Below the pieces are notes generated by a model. That model had not been told where the DNA came from. It saw only the letters and a program-made list of their open reading frames with translations, and searched no databases. DNA of 64,000 nucleotides from positions 16,809 to 80,808 of the forward strand of contig RXJW01000036.1 of NCBI GenBank assembly GCA_003963005.1, in the 5' to 3' direction. This stretch comes from Burkholderiales bacterium. Its GTDB lineage: Bacteria > Pseudomonadota > Gammaproteobacteria > Burkholderiales > Burkholderiaceae_C. This document shows positions 1 to 7,380 of this stretch, piece after piece. The position numbers and the translations under genes are program-made. The stretch's first letter is position 1. Each line of letters opens with the position of its first letter.

Positions 1-147
1 GTGTCCGCGGCCGAGGACGAGGTGCACCGCCAGGGCATCCACGCCGTGCCCGCCATCGTCGTGGATCAGCGCCACCTGATCCAGGGCGGCCAGTCGGTCG
101 AGGTGTTCGAGCAGCTGCTGCGTCAGGTGATGACCCAGCCGGCCTGA
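1..147 (+). CDS. DsbA-family oxidoreductase, C-terminal fragment (5' end outside window)
   Basis: Only the last 48 codons are present, in frame from base 1 to a TGA at 145-147. The residues GIHAVPAIVVDQ followed by LIQGGQS and VFEQLLRQ match the C-terminal part of FrnE/DsbA-like thioredoxin-fold proteins, where the cis-proline (VPAIVV here) precedes the last strands. The CxxC active site would lie upstream of the window, so redox activity cannot be judged. A strong terminator follows 24 bases after the stop, so this gene probably ends its transcription unit. The family call is good. The exact subfamily is inferred. Confidence 0.6.
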   Translation: MSAAEDEVHRQGIHAVPAIVVDQRHLIQGGQSVEVFEQLLRQVMTQPA

Positions 148-170
148 GACAATCCGCCGACGTTTCCCGA

Positions 171-198
171 AAGCCCGCCGCTGGCGGGCTTCTTGTTT
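171..198 (+). terminator. Rho-independent terminator
   Basis: A perfect 9-bp stem (AAGCCCGCC at 171-179, GGCGGGCTT at 183-191) with a 3-base loop is followed by a T-rich run (TCTTGTTT). It lies between the DsbA-family gene and rdgC and probably ends the former transcript. Confidence 0.75.
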
Positions 199-209
199 CC
201 CGAGCGCCC

Positions 210-1187
210 ATGTTCAAGAACCTGATCACCTACCGCATCGGCGAAGGCTGGCAGACCGACGCCCAGCAGCTTGCCGAACAACTCGCCAAGGCACCCTTCC
301 TGGCCTGCGCCCCCACCCAACCCCTGGCCGTCGGCTGGGCCCCGCCCCGCGGCATCGAGCACGCGCCCCTCGTCGAGGTCGTCGACGGGCACTGGCTGCT
401 CAAGCTCAAGCGCGAACAGCGCCTGCTGCCCTCCTCGGTCGTCAACGAGCGCGTCGAAGAACTCTGCGAGCAGATCGAAGCACAGACCGGCCGCAAGCCC
501 GGCAAGAAGGCCAAGAAGGAGCTGAAGGAGCAGGCTGCGCACGAGCTGCTGCCGCGCGCCTTCACAAAGACCTCGGCCACCCAGGTCTGGATCGCGCCTT
601 CGGCGCGCCTGCTGTTCGTGGACGCCGGCTCCAGCAGCCGCGCCGACGAGGTCATCACCCTGCTCATCCAGGCGAGCCCCGGCCTGAGCCTGCAGCTCGT
701 GCAGACGGCCGAGAGCCCGGCCGCCTGCATGGCGGCGTGGCTGATGGACGGCGTCACGCCCGAGGGCTTCCAGATCGAGCGCGAATGCGAGCTCAAGGGC
801 AGCGACGAGCAAAAGCCCGTCGTGCGCTACGCCCGCCACCCGCTGGACATCGACGAGGTCCGCGCCCACCTGACCAGCGGCAAGATGCCCACGCGCCTCG
901 CGCTGAGCTGGAACGAACGCGTCGCCTTCACGCTGACCGAGGCGTTCGCGATCAAGAAGATCAGCTTCCTCGACCTGGCCTTCGAAGGCCGGCCGGACGT
1001 CAGCGGCGACGAAGCCTTCGACGCCGACCTGGCACTGGCCACGGGCGAACTGGGCCGGCTGATCCCCGCACTCATCGAGGGCCTGGGCGGCGAGCACGAC
1101 TTCGCCGCGGCACCCGCCACAACACCCGCGGCAGCGCCCACCGCACTGCCGACCGAGCCCCTGCCCGAAGGCGCCGCCCCCTGGTGA
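210..1187 (+). CDS. rdgC: Recombination-associated protein RdgC
   Basis: The 325-aa protein starts MFKNLITYRIGEGW, the typical RdgC opening. RdgC forms a ring-shaped dimer around DNA and modulates RecA filament access. The central charged stretch (about residues 85-115, with GKKAKKELKEQ) and the segment LLFVDAGSSSRADEVITLL are characteristic. Length is slightly above the usual ~300 aa because of a low-complexity Ala/Pro/Thr tail (about 295-325). It is monocistronic, lies just after a terminator, and converges on the receptor remnant whose stop is 5 bases away. This is ordinary chromosomal housekeeping outside the island. Confidence 0.95.
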   Translation: MFKNLITYRIGEGWQTDAQQLAEQLAKAPFLACAPTQPLAVGWAPPRGIEHAPLVEVVDGHWLLKLKREQRLLPSSVVNERVEELCEQIEAQTGRKPGKKAKKELKEQAAHELLPRAFTKTSATQVWIAPSARLLFVDAGSSSRADEVITLLIQASPGLSLQLVQTAESPAACMAAWLMDGVTPEGFQIERECELKGSDEQKPVVRYARHPLDIDEVRAHLTSGKMPTRLALSWNERVAFTLTEAFAIKKISFLDLAFEGRPDVSGDEAFDADLALATGELGRLIPALIEGLGGEHDFAAAPATTPAAAPTALPTEPLPEGAAPW

Positions 1188-1191
1188 CGCG

Positions 1192-1902
1192 TCAGAACCC
1201 GAGCTTGAGCGTCAGCCGCACGGTGCGCGGCTCGGCAGGGTGGACATGGCGGTCTGCCACGGGCGCGGCTTCCCCCGGGAGCTGGGACTCGTAGAAGTAC
1301 TCGATGTCGTTCACCCGGCGGTTGCCGAGGTTGAAGACGTCCAGCGTCACTTCGCTGCCCCGCCACAGGCTGCGGCTGACGCGCAGATTCGTCGTCAGCG
1401 AGCTGCGGGAACGCACGCTGTTGTCCTCGATCAGCGCGCCCGAGCCCAGGTAGCGCCATTGCAGGCTGGCCGACCAGGGGCCCAGGTCCCGCGCGGTGAC
1501 GGCGAGGGACGCCACCTTGTCGACCGCATTCGGAATGCGGTTGCCGGCCGGATCCTGGTCGGCGAAGCGGGCATGGGTCCAGGCCAGGAAGGCCGTCGCG
1601 CCGCCGGTGCCGGCGTCATCGCCGTCGGCCACCGCGACGGCGTCATGCGTGTCGGCACCGTGCGTGTGGACGAACTTGCCGTGGGCATGCGCTTGCCCGT
1701 CGGCACGGGGCTTGAGCTGCGCGAGACCGAGGGACTTCAAGGGCTGCGGCTGTGCGGCATGCAGGCGGTCCAGCAGCAGGCGCAGCGCCGAGGGCGAGGC
1801 TTCGTGCCCGGGCTGGCTGGCATGCACATGCCGCTGCCCCTGCAGGCCGACCACCCACTGCAGCACGCCCTGCAAGGGCAGCACGACGAGCAGCACCGTC
1901 AC
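1192..1902 (-). pseudogene. Chimeric remnant: His-rich secreted protein N-terminus joined to the C-terminus of a TonB-dependent receptor
   Basis: The reading frame (236 codons from a GTG at 1902) has two unlike halves. Residues 1-100 begin with a hydrophobic leader (TVLLVVLPLQGVLQWVVGL) and carry a His cluster (HAHGKFVHTHGADTHD). From about residue 103 (AFLAWTHARFADQDPAGN) to the end it matches the last beta-strands of TonB-dependent receptors, including LDVFNLGNRRVNDIEYFY and a terminal LKLGF. A working receptor needs a plug and a 22-strand barrel (over 600 aa), so only the tail survives. The simplest reading is a deletion that fused a small neighbouring gene to the receptor end. The N-terminal half may still encode a secreted metal-related peptide. 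Function is unlikely. Confidence 0.65.
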
Positions 1903-2053
1903 GAGGGCGGTGCTGCAGGGGCGAGGTCGGCAGAGTCACGGGCAGCAATCTAGGGGGACCGGGTGGGACAGGGACCGGGCCACTGGATGGTGGACGACGC
2001 CGATGGCCCCCGTGTGACAGCTACGCACCTGCCGGCGGCCTGGATGCAGCCCC

Positions 2054-2524
2054 TCAGCGCGTCCAGCCCTGGTAGGGGTGCACCGCGAGGTTGGCGTTGA
2101 CGTAGCGACCGTCGCCGGTCACTTCCGCCCCTAGCCATGCCGGCCGCGTGAACGCCTGCGACTCGGACACCAGCTCGATCTCCGCGACAACGAGGCCGGC
2201 GTTGGCGCCCAGGAACTCGTCGACCTCCCAGGTCATGCCGTCGACCAGGCACAGGTGCCGCACCTTCTCGACCACCGGCCCGTCGCTGAGCGCCAGCAAC
2301 TGCCGCGCGTCCTCCACCGGCACGGGGTACTCGAACTCGGCGCGCGCCGCCCCGGTGGTCGGGCCCTTGATCGTGAGGAAGGCCCGTGGCCCGGCGATGC
2401 GCACGCGCACGGTGCGGGCCGGGTCGCGGCTCAGGTAGCCCTGGCTGAAAGGCGTGGCCTGGCTGGCCTGTTCTCGCCAGGCCTCGCTCACGACGAGAAA
2501 CTTGCGCTCGATCTCAATGCCCAT
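2054..2524 (-). CDS. CYTH domain protein (triphosphate tunnel metalloenzyme)
   Basis: From ATG 2524 the protein is 156 aa and starts MGIEIERKFLV, the canonical ExExK signature of the CYTH superfamily (class IV adenylate cyclase / thiamine triphosphatase fold). Later strands carry basic and acidic residues that line the tunnel (RTVRVRIAG, AFLTIKGPT, FEYPVPVEDA, WEVDEFLG, AEIEL). The family hydrolyses inorganic or organic triphosphates in the cytoplasm. The substrate here is unknown. A longer frame upstream lacks family similarity. The start overlaps the end of the helicase gene by 11 bases, suggesting co-transcription. Confidence 0.85.
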   Translation of the reverse strand: MGIEIERKFLVVSEAWREQASQATPFSQGYLSRDPARTVRVRIAGPRAFLTIKGPTTGAARAEFEYPVPVEDARQLLALSDGPVVEKVRHLCLVDGMTWEVDEFLGANAGLVVAEIELVSESQAFTRPAWLGAEVTGDGRYVNANLAVHPYQGWTR

Positions 2525-3758
2525 GGGACGCCGCCTTGGCTGCGGCTTCACGCAGCTTGTCCTTCTTGCTCTTGCGGGTGGTGCTCTTGATGCCCCCCGT
2601 GGCCTGGGCCTCGCTGGCGACGGCCGTCGGCTCGAAGCCGGCCAGGCGCTCGCGCGGCACCCGCTCACCCTGACGTTTCTCGATCAGGCGGAAGTGGCTC
2701 TCCGCGTTCTCGGCGCTGTCCGCACAGATGAAGCTGACGGCGACACCCTCGGCGCCCGCCCGGCCCGTGCGGCCGATGCGGTGGGTGTAGTCCGCCGCGG
2801 AGCGCGGCAACTCGTAGTTGATGACGGCATCCAGCGCCTCGACGTGCAGGCCGCGGGCCGCCACGTCGGTGGCCACGAGCACCTGCACACTGCCGGCCTT
2901 CAGCGCCGCCAGCACGTCGCGGCGCGCGCCCTGGCTCAGCTCGCCGTGCAGCACGCCGGCCTTGAAGCCGTGGGCGAAGAGCTTGTCCGACACCAGCTCG
3001 GCCGTGTAGCGGCTGGCCACGAACACCAGCACGCGCTGCCACGGCTCGTCGCGCAGCAGCTGGCGCAGCGCGGGCAGGCGTTGTGCGCGGTCCAGCTGCA
3101 GGGCGCGCTGGGTGATCCGCGGCGGCGCTTCCTCGACGCTGATGCGCACCGGCTCGTGCAGCAGCCCTTGCGCCAGCGCCTGCACGGCCGGCGGGCAGGT
3201 GGCCGAAAACAGCAGCGACTGCCGCCGCGCCGGGAGCTGGCCCAGCACGCGCTGCAGTTCGTCGGCAAAGCCCGCGGCGAGCAGGCGGTCGGCTTCGTCC
3301 AGCACCAGGCACTCGACACCGGCCAGCGTGAGGCCGTTGTGATCCAGCAGGTCCAGCAGGCGTCCGGGCGTGGCCACGATGACGTCACAGCCGCCGCGCA
3401 GCGCCATCAGCTGCGGGTTGATCGACACGCCGCCAAACGCCAGCGCCACCTTCGGCCGATGCAGCAGCCGACCGGCCAGTTCCCGCAGCAGCTCAGCGGT
3501 CTGGGCCGCGAGCTCGCGCGTGGGCGCCAGCACCAGCGCGCGCGGCCCCGGGCGTGGCGGTGAAGCGACCAGGCGCTGCAATAGCGGCAGCGCGAATGCG
3601 GCGGTCTTGCCGGATCCGGTCTGGGCCAGGCCAAGGACGTCGGCGCCCGCCAGGATGGGGGGCAGGGCCGCCGCCTGGATGGCGGTGGGCGCGTGGTAGC
3701 CCAGTTCGCGCACGGCGCGCAGCAGGGCGGGCGACAGGCCCAGGGAAGCGAAGGACAT
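2514..3758 (-). CDS. DEAD-box ATP-dependent RNA helicase (RhlE-like)
   Basis: The 414-aa protein has the complete DEAD-box motif set. These are a Q-motif region (FASLGLSPALLRAV..YHAPTAIQ), Walker A AQTGSGKT, PTRELA, TPGR, Walker B DEAD, SAT (as SATCP), and HRIGRTGR in the second RecA domain. The tail is short and Lys/Ala-rich (about 385-414). These proteins unwind short RNA duplexes in ribosome assembly or RNA turnover. The RhlE versus DbpA assignment is not certain, since there is no clear DbpA RNA-binding domain. It sits in a minus-strand run with the CYTH gene downstream. Confidence 0.93.
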   Translation of the reverse strand: MSFASLGLSPALLRAVRELGYHAPTAIQAAALPPILAGADVLGLAQTGSGKTAAFALPLLQRLVASPPRPGPRALVLAPTRELAAQTAELLRELAGRLLHRPKVALAFGGVSINPQLMALRGGCDVIVATPGRLLDLLDHNGLTLAGVECLVLDEADRLLAAGFADELQRVLGQLPARRQSLLFSATCPPAVQALAQGLLHEPVRISVEEAPPRITQRALQLDRAQRLPALRQLLRDEPWQRVLVFVASRYTAELVSDKLFAHGFKAGVLHGELSQGARRDVLAALKAGSVQVLVATDVAARGLHVEALDAVINYELPRSAADYTHRIGRTGRAGAEGVAVSFICADSAENAESHFRLIEKRQGERVPRERLAGFEPTAVASEAQATGGIKSTTRKSKKDKLREAAAKAASHGH

Positions 3759-3764
3759 GCGCGA

Positions 3765-4358
3765 TTAGAACAAGGCTTGCTGGTCGCCGGCGAGTTGCCC
3801 GGCAGCACGTGCCTCGATCAGCAGCAGCCGGCGTTTGGTCTCGACACCCCCGGGCGCGGAGAAGCCCGTCGGCTCACCGCCGGCCCCCATCACCCGGTGA
3901 CAGGGCACGATCGGCGCGAACGGGTTCTCCCCCTCCGCACGGCCGACGGCACGGGCGGCGCCGGGCTGGCCCAGGGCGGCGGCGATCTCCCCATAGGTGC
4001 GGGTCTGGCCCGGCGGGATGGCGCGCGTCAGTGCATGCACCTGACGCCGGAACGCCGGGATGCCGCGTTCGTCGAGCGGCACGTCACGCAGGTCGCGCAT
4101 CTCGCCGGCCAGCAGCGCGCGGATGCCCTCCGTGGCGTGGCGCGCGAACGGGGGCAGCGCGTCGGTCAGGACGGCCCCCGGATGGCGACGCTGCAAACGG
4201 GCGGGGCTGGCATCCGGCAGCAAGGATCCGACGATGCCGACGCGGCTCCACACCACGCCACACCGCCCCAACGCGGTGTCGAAGCTGTGGCACCACAGGG
4301 GTTCGTCCGGCGGCAGCGCTGCCGCATCCCTGTCCACGGGGATGCCACCCGGCGTCAT
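3765..4358 (-). CDS. ogt: Methylated-DNA-[protein]-cysteine S-methyltransferase
   Basis: From ATG 4358 the product is 197 aa. The active-site motif is PCHRV (within IVPCHRVMG), preceded by the helix-turn-helix segment PPGQTRTYGEIAAALGQPGAARAVG. It transfers the methyl group from O6-methylguanine to its own cysteine, a suicide repair reaction. The N-terminal part (WCHSFDTALGRCGVVW) fits the Ogt/AdaC-like domain. The ATG overlaps the dusA stop in an ATGA arrangement, so it is translationally coupled to dusA. A longer upstream frame lies inside dusA and is not used. Confidence 0.9.
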   Translation of the reverse strand: MTPGGIPVDRDAAALPPDEPLWCHSFDTALGRCGVVWSRVGIVGSLLPDASPARLQRRHPGAVLTDALPPFARHATEGIRALLAGEMRDLRDVPLDERGIPAFRRQVHALTRAIPPGQTRTYGEIAAALGQPGAARAVGRAEGENPFAPIVPCHRVMGAGGEPTGFSAPGGVETKRRLLLIEARAAGQLAGDQQALF

Positions 4359-5374
4359 GCCGCGGCCAGCAGGCCTGACAGGCGCGCAGCCGTGGCCTGC
4401 GCGGCCACGTCGCGCGGCGGCAGGGTCTTCAAGCGGTGATCGCTCCACACCTGGCGCCAGCGCCGCGCGCCGGGCGTGCCATTCCACAGCCCGAGCGCAT
4501 GGCGCATCGCATGCGGCCAGGAGCGGCCGGTGGCGTGCAGGCGGTCCAGGTAGTCGAGCCAGGCGGCCTCCACCTGCTCGCGCGAGGCCGCCGGGTCGGG
4601 CTGACCGAAGAAGCGCGAGTCCCACTCGGCCATGCTCCAGGGCTCGTGGTAGGCCTCGCGGCCGATCATCACGCCGTCGACCTGGGTCAGCTGCGCCGCG
4701 ATCTCGTCAGGCGTCTTCAAGCCGCCATTGACCGCGATCGTGAGCTGCGGGAACTCGCGCTTGAGCTGGGCGACGACACCGTAGCGCAGCGGCGGGATCT
4801 CGCGGTTCTCCTTGGGCGACAGGCCCTGCAGCCAGGCATTGCGGGCGTGGACGATGAACACCTCGCAACCCGCCGCCGCCACCGTGCCGACGAAGTCGCG
4901 CACGAATTCGTAGCTCTCGATCTTGTCGATGCCGATGCGGTGCTTGACGGTCACCGGCAGCGCGGTCGCATCCCGCATCGCCTTGACGCCATCGGCCACC
5001 AGCTGCGGCTCGGCCATCAGGCAGGCGCCGAACGCCCCTTTTTGCACCCGCTCGCTCGGGCAGCCGCAGTTCAGGTTGACCTCGTCGTAGCCCCAGCGCT
5101 CGGCCAGCCGGGCGCACGCCGCCAGGTCGGCCGGCTCGCTGCCGCCGAGCTGCAACGCCACAGGATGCTCTTCCGGGTTGAAGTCGAGGTGCCGCGGCTG
5201 GTCGCCGTGCAGCAGGGCACCGGTCGTGACCATCTCGGTGTAGAGCAGCGCATGCCGCGTGATCAGGCGATGGAAGTATCGGCAGTGCCGGTCCGTCCAG
5301 TCCATCATGGGCGCGATACTTAAACGCCAAGGTGAACAATTAGACGTAACCTGTTGATTTTTATCGTTTTCCAT
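4355..5374 (-). CDS. dusA: tRNA-dihydrouridine(20/20a) synthase DusA
   Basis: The product is about 339 aa. It begins with a non-conserved leader (MENDKNQQVTSNCS) and then the family core RLSIAPMMDWTDRHCRYF. It also has VALQLGGSEP, LNCGCPSERVQKGAFGA with the catalytic Cys, and a C-terminal FMN/phosphate region (VNGGLKTPDE, GVMIGREAY). DusA reduces uridine 20/20a in tRNA D-loops using FMN and NADPH. ATG 5374 was chosen. A GTG at 5380 is also in frame, and neither has a strong ribosome-binding site. The first ~20 codons and the upstream DNA probably come from the island, because dusA 5' ends are a known integration target. The gene stays complete after insertion. Confidence 0.93.
   Translation of the reverse strand: MENDKNQQVTSNCSPWRLSIAPMMDWTDRHCRYFHRLITRHALLYTEMVTTGALLHGDQPRHLDFNPEEHPVALQLGGSEPADLAACARLAERWGYDEVNLNCGCPSERVQKGAFGACLMAEPQLVADGVKAMRDATALPVTVKHRIGIDKIESYEFVRDFVGTVAAAGCEVFIVHARNAWLQGLSPKENREIPPLRYGVVAQLKREFPQLTIAVNGGLKTPDEIAAQLTQVDGVMIGREAYHEPWSMAEWDSRFFGQPDPAASREQVEAAWLDYLDRLHATGRSWPHAMRHALGLWNGTPGARRWRQVWSDHRLKTLPPRDVAAQATAARLSGLLAAA
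5285..5345. other. Probable attL region of a dusA-inserted island (approximate limits)
   Basis: This segment covers the dusA codons for SIAPMMDWTDRHCRYF and the adjoining start region. The integrase gene faces away 130-160 bases further on. Integrases of the dusA-associated family (Farrugia and colleagues, 2015) recombine in this 5' part of dusA and regenerate the gene. The exact crossover cannot be fixed, because no second copy of the sequence occurs inside the window. The matching attR must lie beyond 64000. Confidence 0.5.
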
Positions 5375-5398
5375 CTTCACGCCACTTCGCTACTGTCG

Positions 5399-5427
5399 AT
5401 CATTTGTGCGGGATTTTGAGTATCCAA
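5399..5427 (-). promoter_or_regulatory. Candidate island-borne promoter for dusA
   Basis: On the minus strand TTGGAT (5427-5422) and AATGAT (5404-5399) are separated by exactly 17 bases, a plausible sigma70 -35/-10 pair. It lies 25 bases upstream of the dusA start. The site is on the island side of the junction, so the element would supply dusA expression after integration. This is prediction only. Confidence 0.4.
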
Positions 5428-5449
5428 GCGGGCTCTGCGTGACTAGCCT

Positions 5450-5499
5450 GTGCAACTGAACGGCCCAGTTGCACCGTCCAAATTCACCCAGTTGCACCG
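5450..5499. repeat. Inverted plus direct CAGTTGCAC repeats upstream of the integrase
   Basis: GTGCAACTG (5450-5458) and CAGTTGCAC (5466-5474) form a perfect 9-bp inverted repeat with a 7-bp spacer. A third copy (5489-5497) sits in the longer direct repeat CCCAGTTGCACCG (5464-5476 and 5487-5499), 23 bases apart. The array ends 10 bases before the int ATG. It is a candidate operator for int, or recombinase arm-type binding sites. Confidence 0.6.
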
Positions 5500-5508
5500 A
5501 GGATCGAC

Positions 5509-6630
5509 ATGGCTTCCATCACCCCGCGCGGCGACAAGTTCCTCGCCCAAGTCCGCATCAAGCAAGGCGGCGTCCTGATTTTCTCAGAGTCGAAGCTCTT
5601 CGACACCCGGCCACAGGCATGTTCGTGGGCCGAACGTTTGGAGGCCAAAGTCAAGGCCGAGGGCCCCGCCAAGCACGCCACGTCCAAAACGACGGTGGGG
5701 CAACTCGTTCGCCTGCACCTGAAGGCGCAGCTCAAGGTGCGGCCGCTGCTCGGCCGCTCGACGATTCACAACCACGAGAAGATCGCGGCTGAGTTTGACC
5801 ACATCCTGGTGCGGGATCTGCGCCCCAAGCACCTGATCGACTACGCCGTACGCCGGAAAAGCCAGGACGGCGTAGCACCGGCCACCATCAAGAGCGACCT
5901 CTCGCCCGTATCCGCGGCGTTCGGGATCGCGCGGATCGCTTACGAAATCGACGCGGACCCGGAGATCATTCAGACCGCGATGCGCTACCTGGACGAGCAA
6001 GGCTTGGTGTCCAAGTCCAAGGAGGTCATTCGCTGGGTCGACCAGGACGAGGAAGACGCTCTGCTCGGGGAGTTCGCCCGCCGCAACCAGCATCACTCGA
6101 CCGAGATCGACATGACGTTGATCTACAAGTTTGCCCTCGCCTTTCCCCGCCGGCTGGGTGAGCTCGGCCGCCTGGAATGGAAGGACATCGACCCCAAGCG
6201 CCGGGCCATCATCATCCGCAAGGTCAAGCATCCGAAGAAGAAGGAATACAACGACCAGGTCGTTCCGCTGCTGACGCCGGCCTGGGAACTGCTCAAGATC
6301 ATTCCGAAGCTCGACGCCCGCATCTTTCCCTACAACATGGAGTCGGTTTCCGCAGCCTTCGAGCGCGTCCGGGACCGCATCGCCGAGACCGGCCTGCCTC
6401 GCATCAAGGACCTCCGGTTTCATGACCTCCGCCACACCGGCATCAGCATGCTGTTCTGGCACGGCTTCCAGATCGCGGAGGTGGCCATCGTGTCAGGGCA
6501 CACCAACTGGAACACGCTAAGGCGCTACACGCACATCAGGCCCGAAGACCTGCACCGGCGATTCGAGCAACTGAAGAAGACCGTTCAACCCACGGCGAAG
6601 GCCAACGTAGATGTTGCGGCCGCCGGTTAG
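5509..6630 (+). CDS. int: Tyrosine recombinase / island integrase (dusA-targeting type)
   Basis: The 373-aa protein has a divergent N-terminal arm/core-binding half and a C-terminal catalytic domain. The tyrosine-recombinase residues are visible: Arg215 in RRLGELGRLEW, a beta-turn Lys in RKVKHPKKK, His305 and Arg308 in FHDLRHTG, His331 in VSGHTNW, and Tyr340 in RRYTHI. It would integrate and excise the element by site-specific strand exchange. Position next to the 5' end of dusA, transcribed away from it, fits the dusA-associated integrase group. A GGATC-type weak ribosome-binding site precedes ATG 5509. Recent activity is plausible because all catalytic residues are intact. The next ~230 bases to pbrR hold no recognisable gene. 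Confidence 0.92.
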   Translation: MASITPRGDKFLAQVRIKQGGVLIFSESKLFDTRPQACSWAERLEAKVKAEGPAKHATSKTTVGQLVRLHLKAQLKVRPLLGRSTIHNHEKIAAEFDHILVRDLRPKHLIDYAVRRKSQDGVAPATIKSDLSPVSAAFGIARIAYEIDADPEIIQTAMRYLDEQGLVSKSKEVIRWVDQDEEDALLGEFARRNQHHSTEIDMTLIYKFALAFPRRLGELGRLEWKDIDPKRRAIIIRKVKHPKKKEYNDQVVPLLTPAWELLKIIPKLDARIFPYNMESVSAAFERVRDRIAETGLPRIKDLRFHDLRHTGISMLFWHGFQIAEVAIVSGHTNWNTLRRYTHIRPEDLHRRFEQLKKTVQPTAKANVDVAAAG

Positions 6631-6862
6631 CCTCCCTCGCGCGACCGTTGTACCGCGTCTCGTGCGCTGTATCACAGAAGCGCGCAAGGAACCAAGCGCG
6701 AATGGCCACACGCTGTTGCTCAGACTCCGGCCGGCTTCAGCCACCGATCGTCCGGATCGAAAGGGCCGCCTGTACTTCACTTGGCCTGCGGCGGTAGGTT
6801 GTAAACATCGTCATCGTCATCCATGCGGTCGTTCCGACCCATGCTGAACCTGTGCGCTCATA

Positions 6863-7306
6863 TCAGTGGGTGCCGTGGATGTGTCGTCGCCGACCGTTGG
6901 CTGCTGGCGTGGCGGCGGCACGATCCAGTTCACCAAGGATGCCGCACTCCGCCACTGCGTGTGGCGACGCGCAGCGAGCGCGCAGCGCCTTGAGTTCCTT
7001 CTCCAGTGCTCGCAGCTCGCGGATGCGCTGCGCCACATGCCCGATGTGCGCGTCCAGCAGCGAGTTGACCCCGCCGCAGTCGCTGGCAGGGTCCTCCCTC
7101 AACTCGATCAGTGCCCGCACTTCGTCGAGGGCCATGTCCAGATTGCGGCATTGCCTGATGAAGGCCAGCCGCTCGGCATGGATCGGCAAGTACATGCGGT
7201 AGTTGTTATCGGCGCGCGCAGGAGGCGGTAGGAGGCCTTCACGCTCGTAGAAGCGGATGGTCTCGATGGGCGTGCCCGTAGCTTCGGCCAAGGCTCCAAT
7301 CTTCAT
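6863..7306 (-). CDS. pbrR: MerR-family Pb/Cd-responsive transcriptional regulator
   Basis: From ATG 7306 (147 aa) the protein has the MerR winged HTH (MKIGALAEATGTPIETIRFYEREGLL), a long dimerisation helix, and cysteines at about 77, 112 and 121. Their spacing (DCGGVN, RCAS, ECGIL) matches PbrR/CadR metal sites. The C-terminus HIHGTH resembles the extra His tail of CadR. It would bind the divergent spacer at 7344-7374 and untwist it on Pb(II), Cd(II) or Zn(II) binding. An in-frame GTG at 7315 is an alternative start, but AAGG lies well placed for ATG 7306. PbrR versus CadR rests on the adjacent pbrA-uppP-FTR1 genes. Confidence 0.88.
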   Translation of the reverse strand: MKIGALAEATGTPIETIRFYEREGLLPPPARADNNYRMYLPIHAERLAFIRQCRNLDMALDEVRALIELREDPASDCGGVNSLLDAHIGHVAQRIRELRALEKELKALRARCASPHAVAECGILGELDRAAATPAANGRRRHIHGTH

Positions 7307-7343
7307 CGTCGGCACCTTTGCCTTTCTGAAAGTCTCGTGGAGC

Positions 7344-7374
7344 TTGACTCTACACCCACTACAGGGTTTCCAAT
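7344..7374 (+). promoter_or_regulatory. MerR-type (PbrR) promoter/operator of pbrA
   Basis: TTGACT (7344-7349) and TCCAAT (7369-7374) are 19 bases apart, the over-long spacer typical of MerR-family promoters. The spacer contains the imperfect dyad CTCTAC...CTACAGGG. The layout is close to that known for the pbrA promoter family. The -10 ends only 6 bases before the pbrA ATG, so the transcript may be leaderless. Confidence 0.75.
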
Positions 7375-7380
7375 CCGTGG

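Noticed and set aside
123..1097. A 324-codon minus-strand open frame opposite rdgC, and many similar long frames opposite pbrA, czcA, cusA and nrdJ
   Set aside because: These are mirror frames typical of high-GC coding DNA. They lack family motifs, and the opposite-strand proteins are clearly real.
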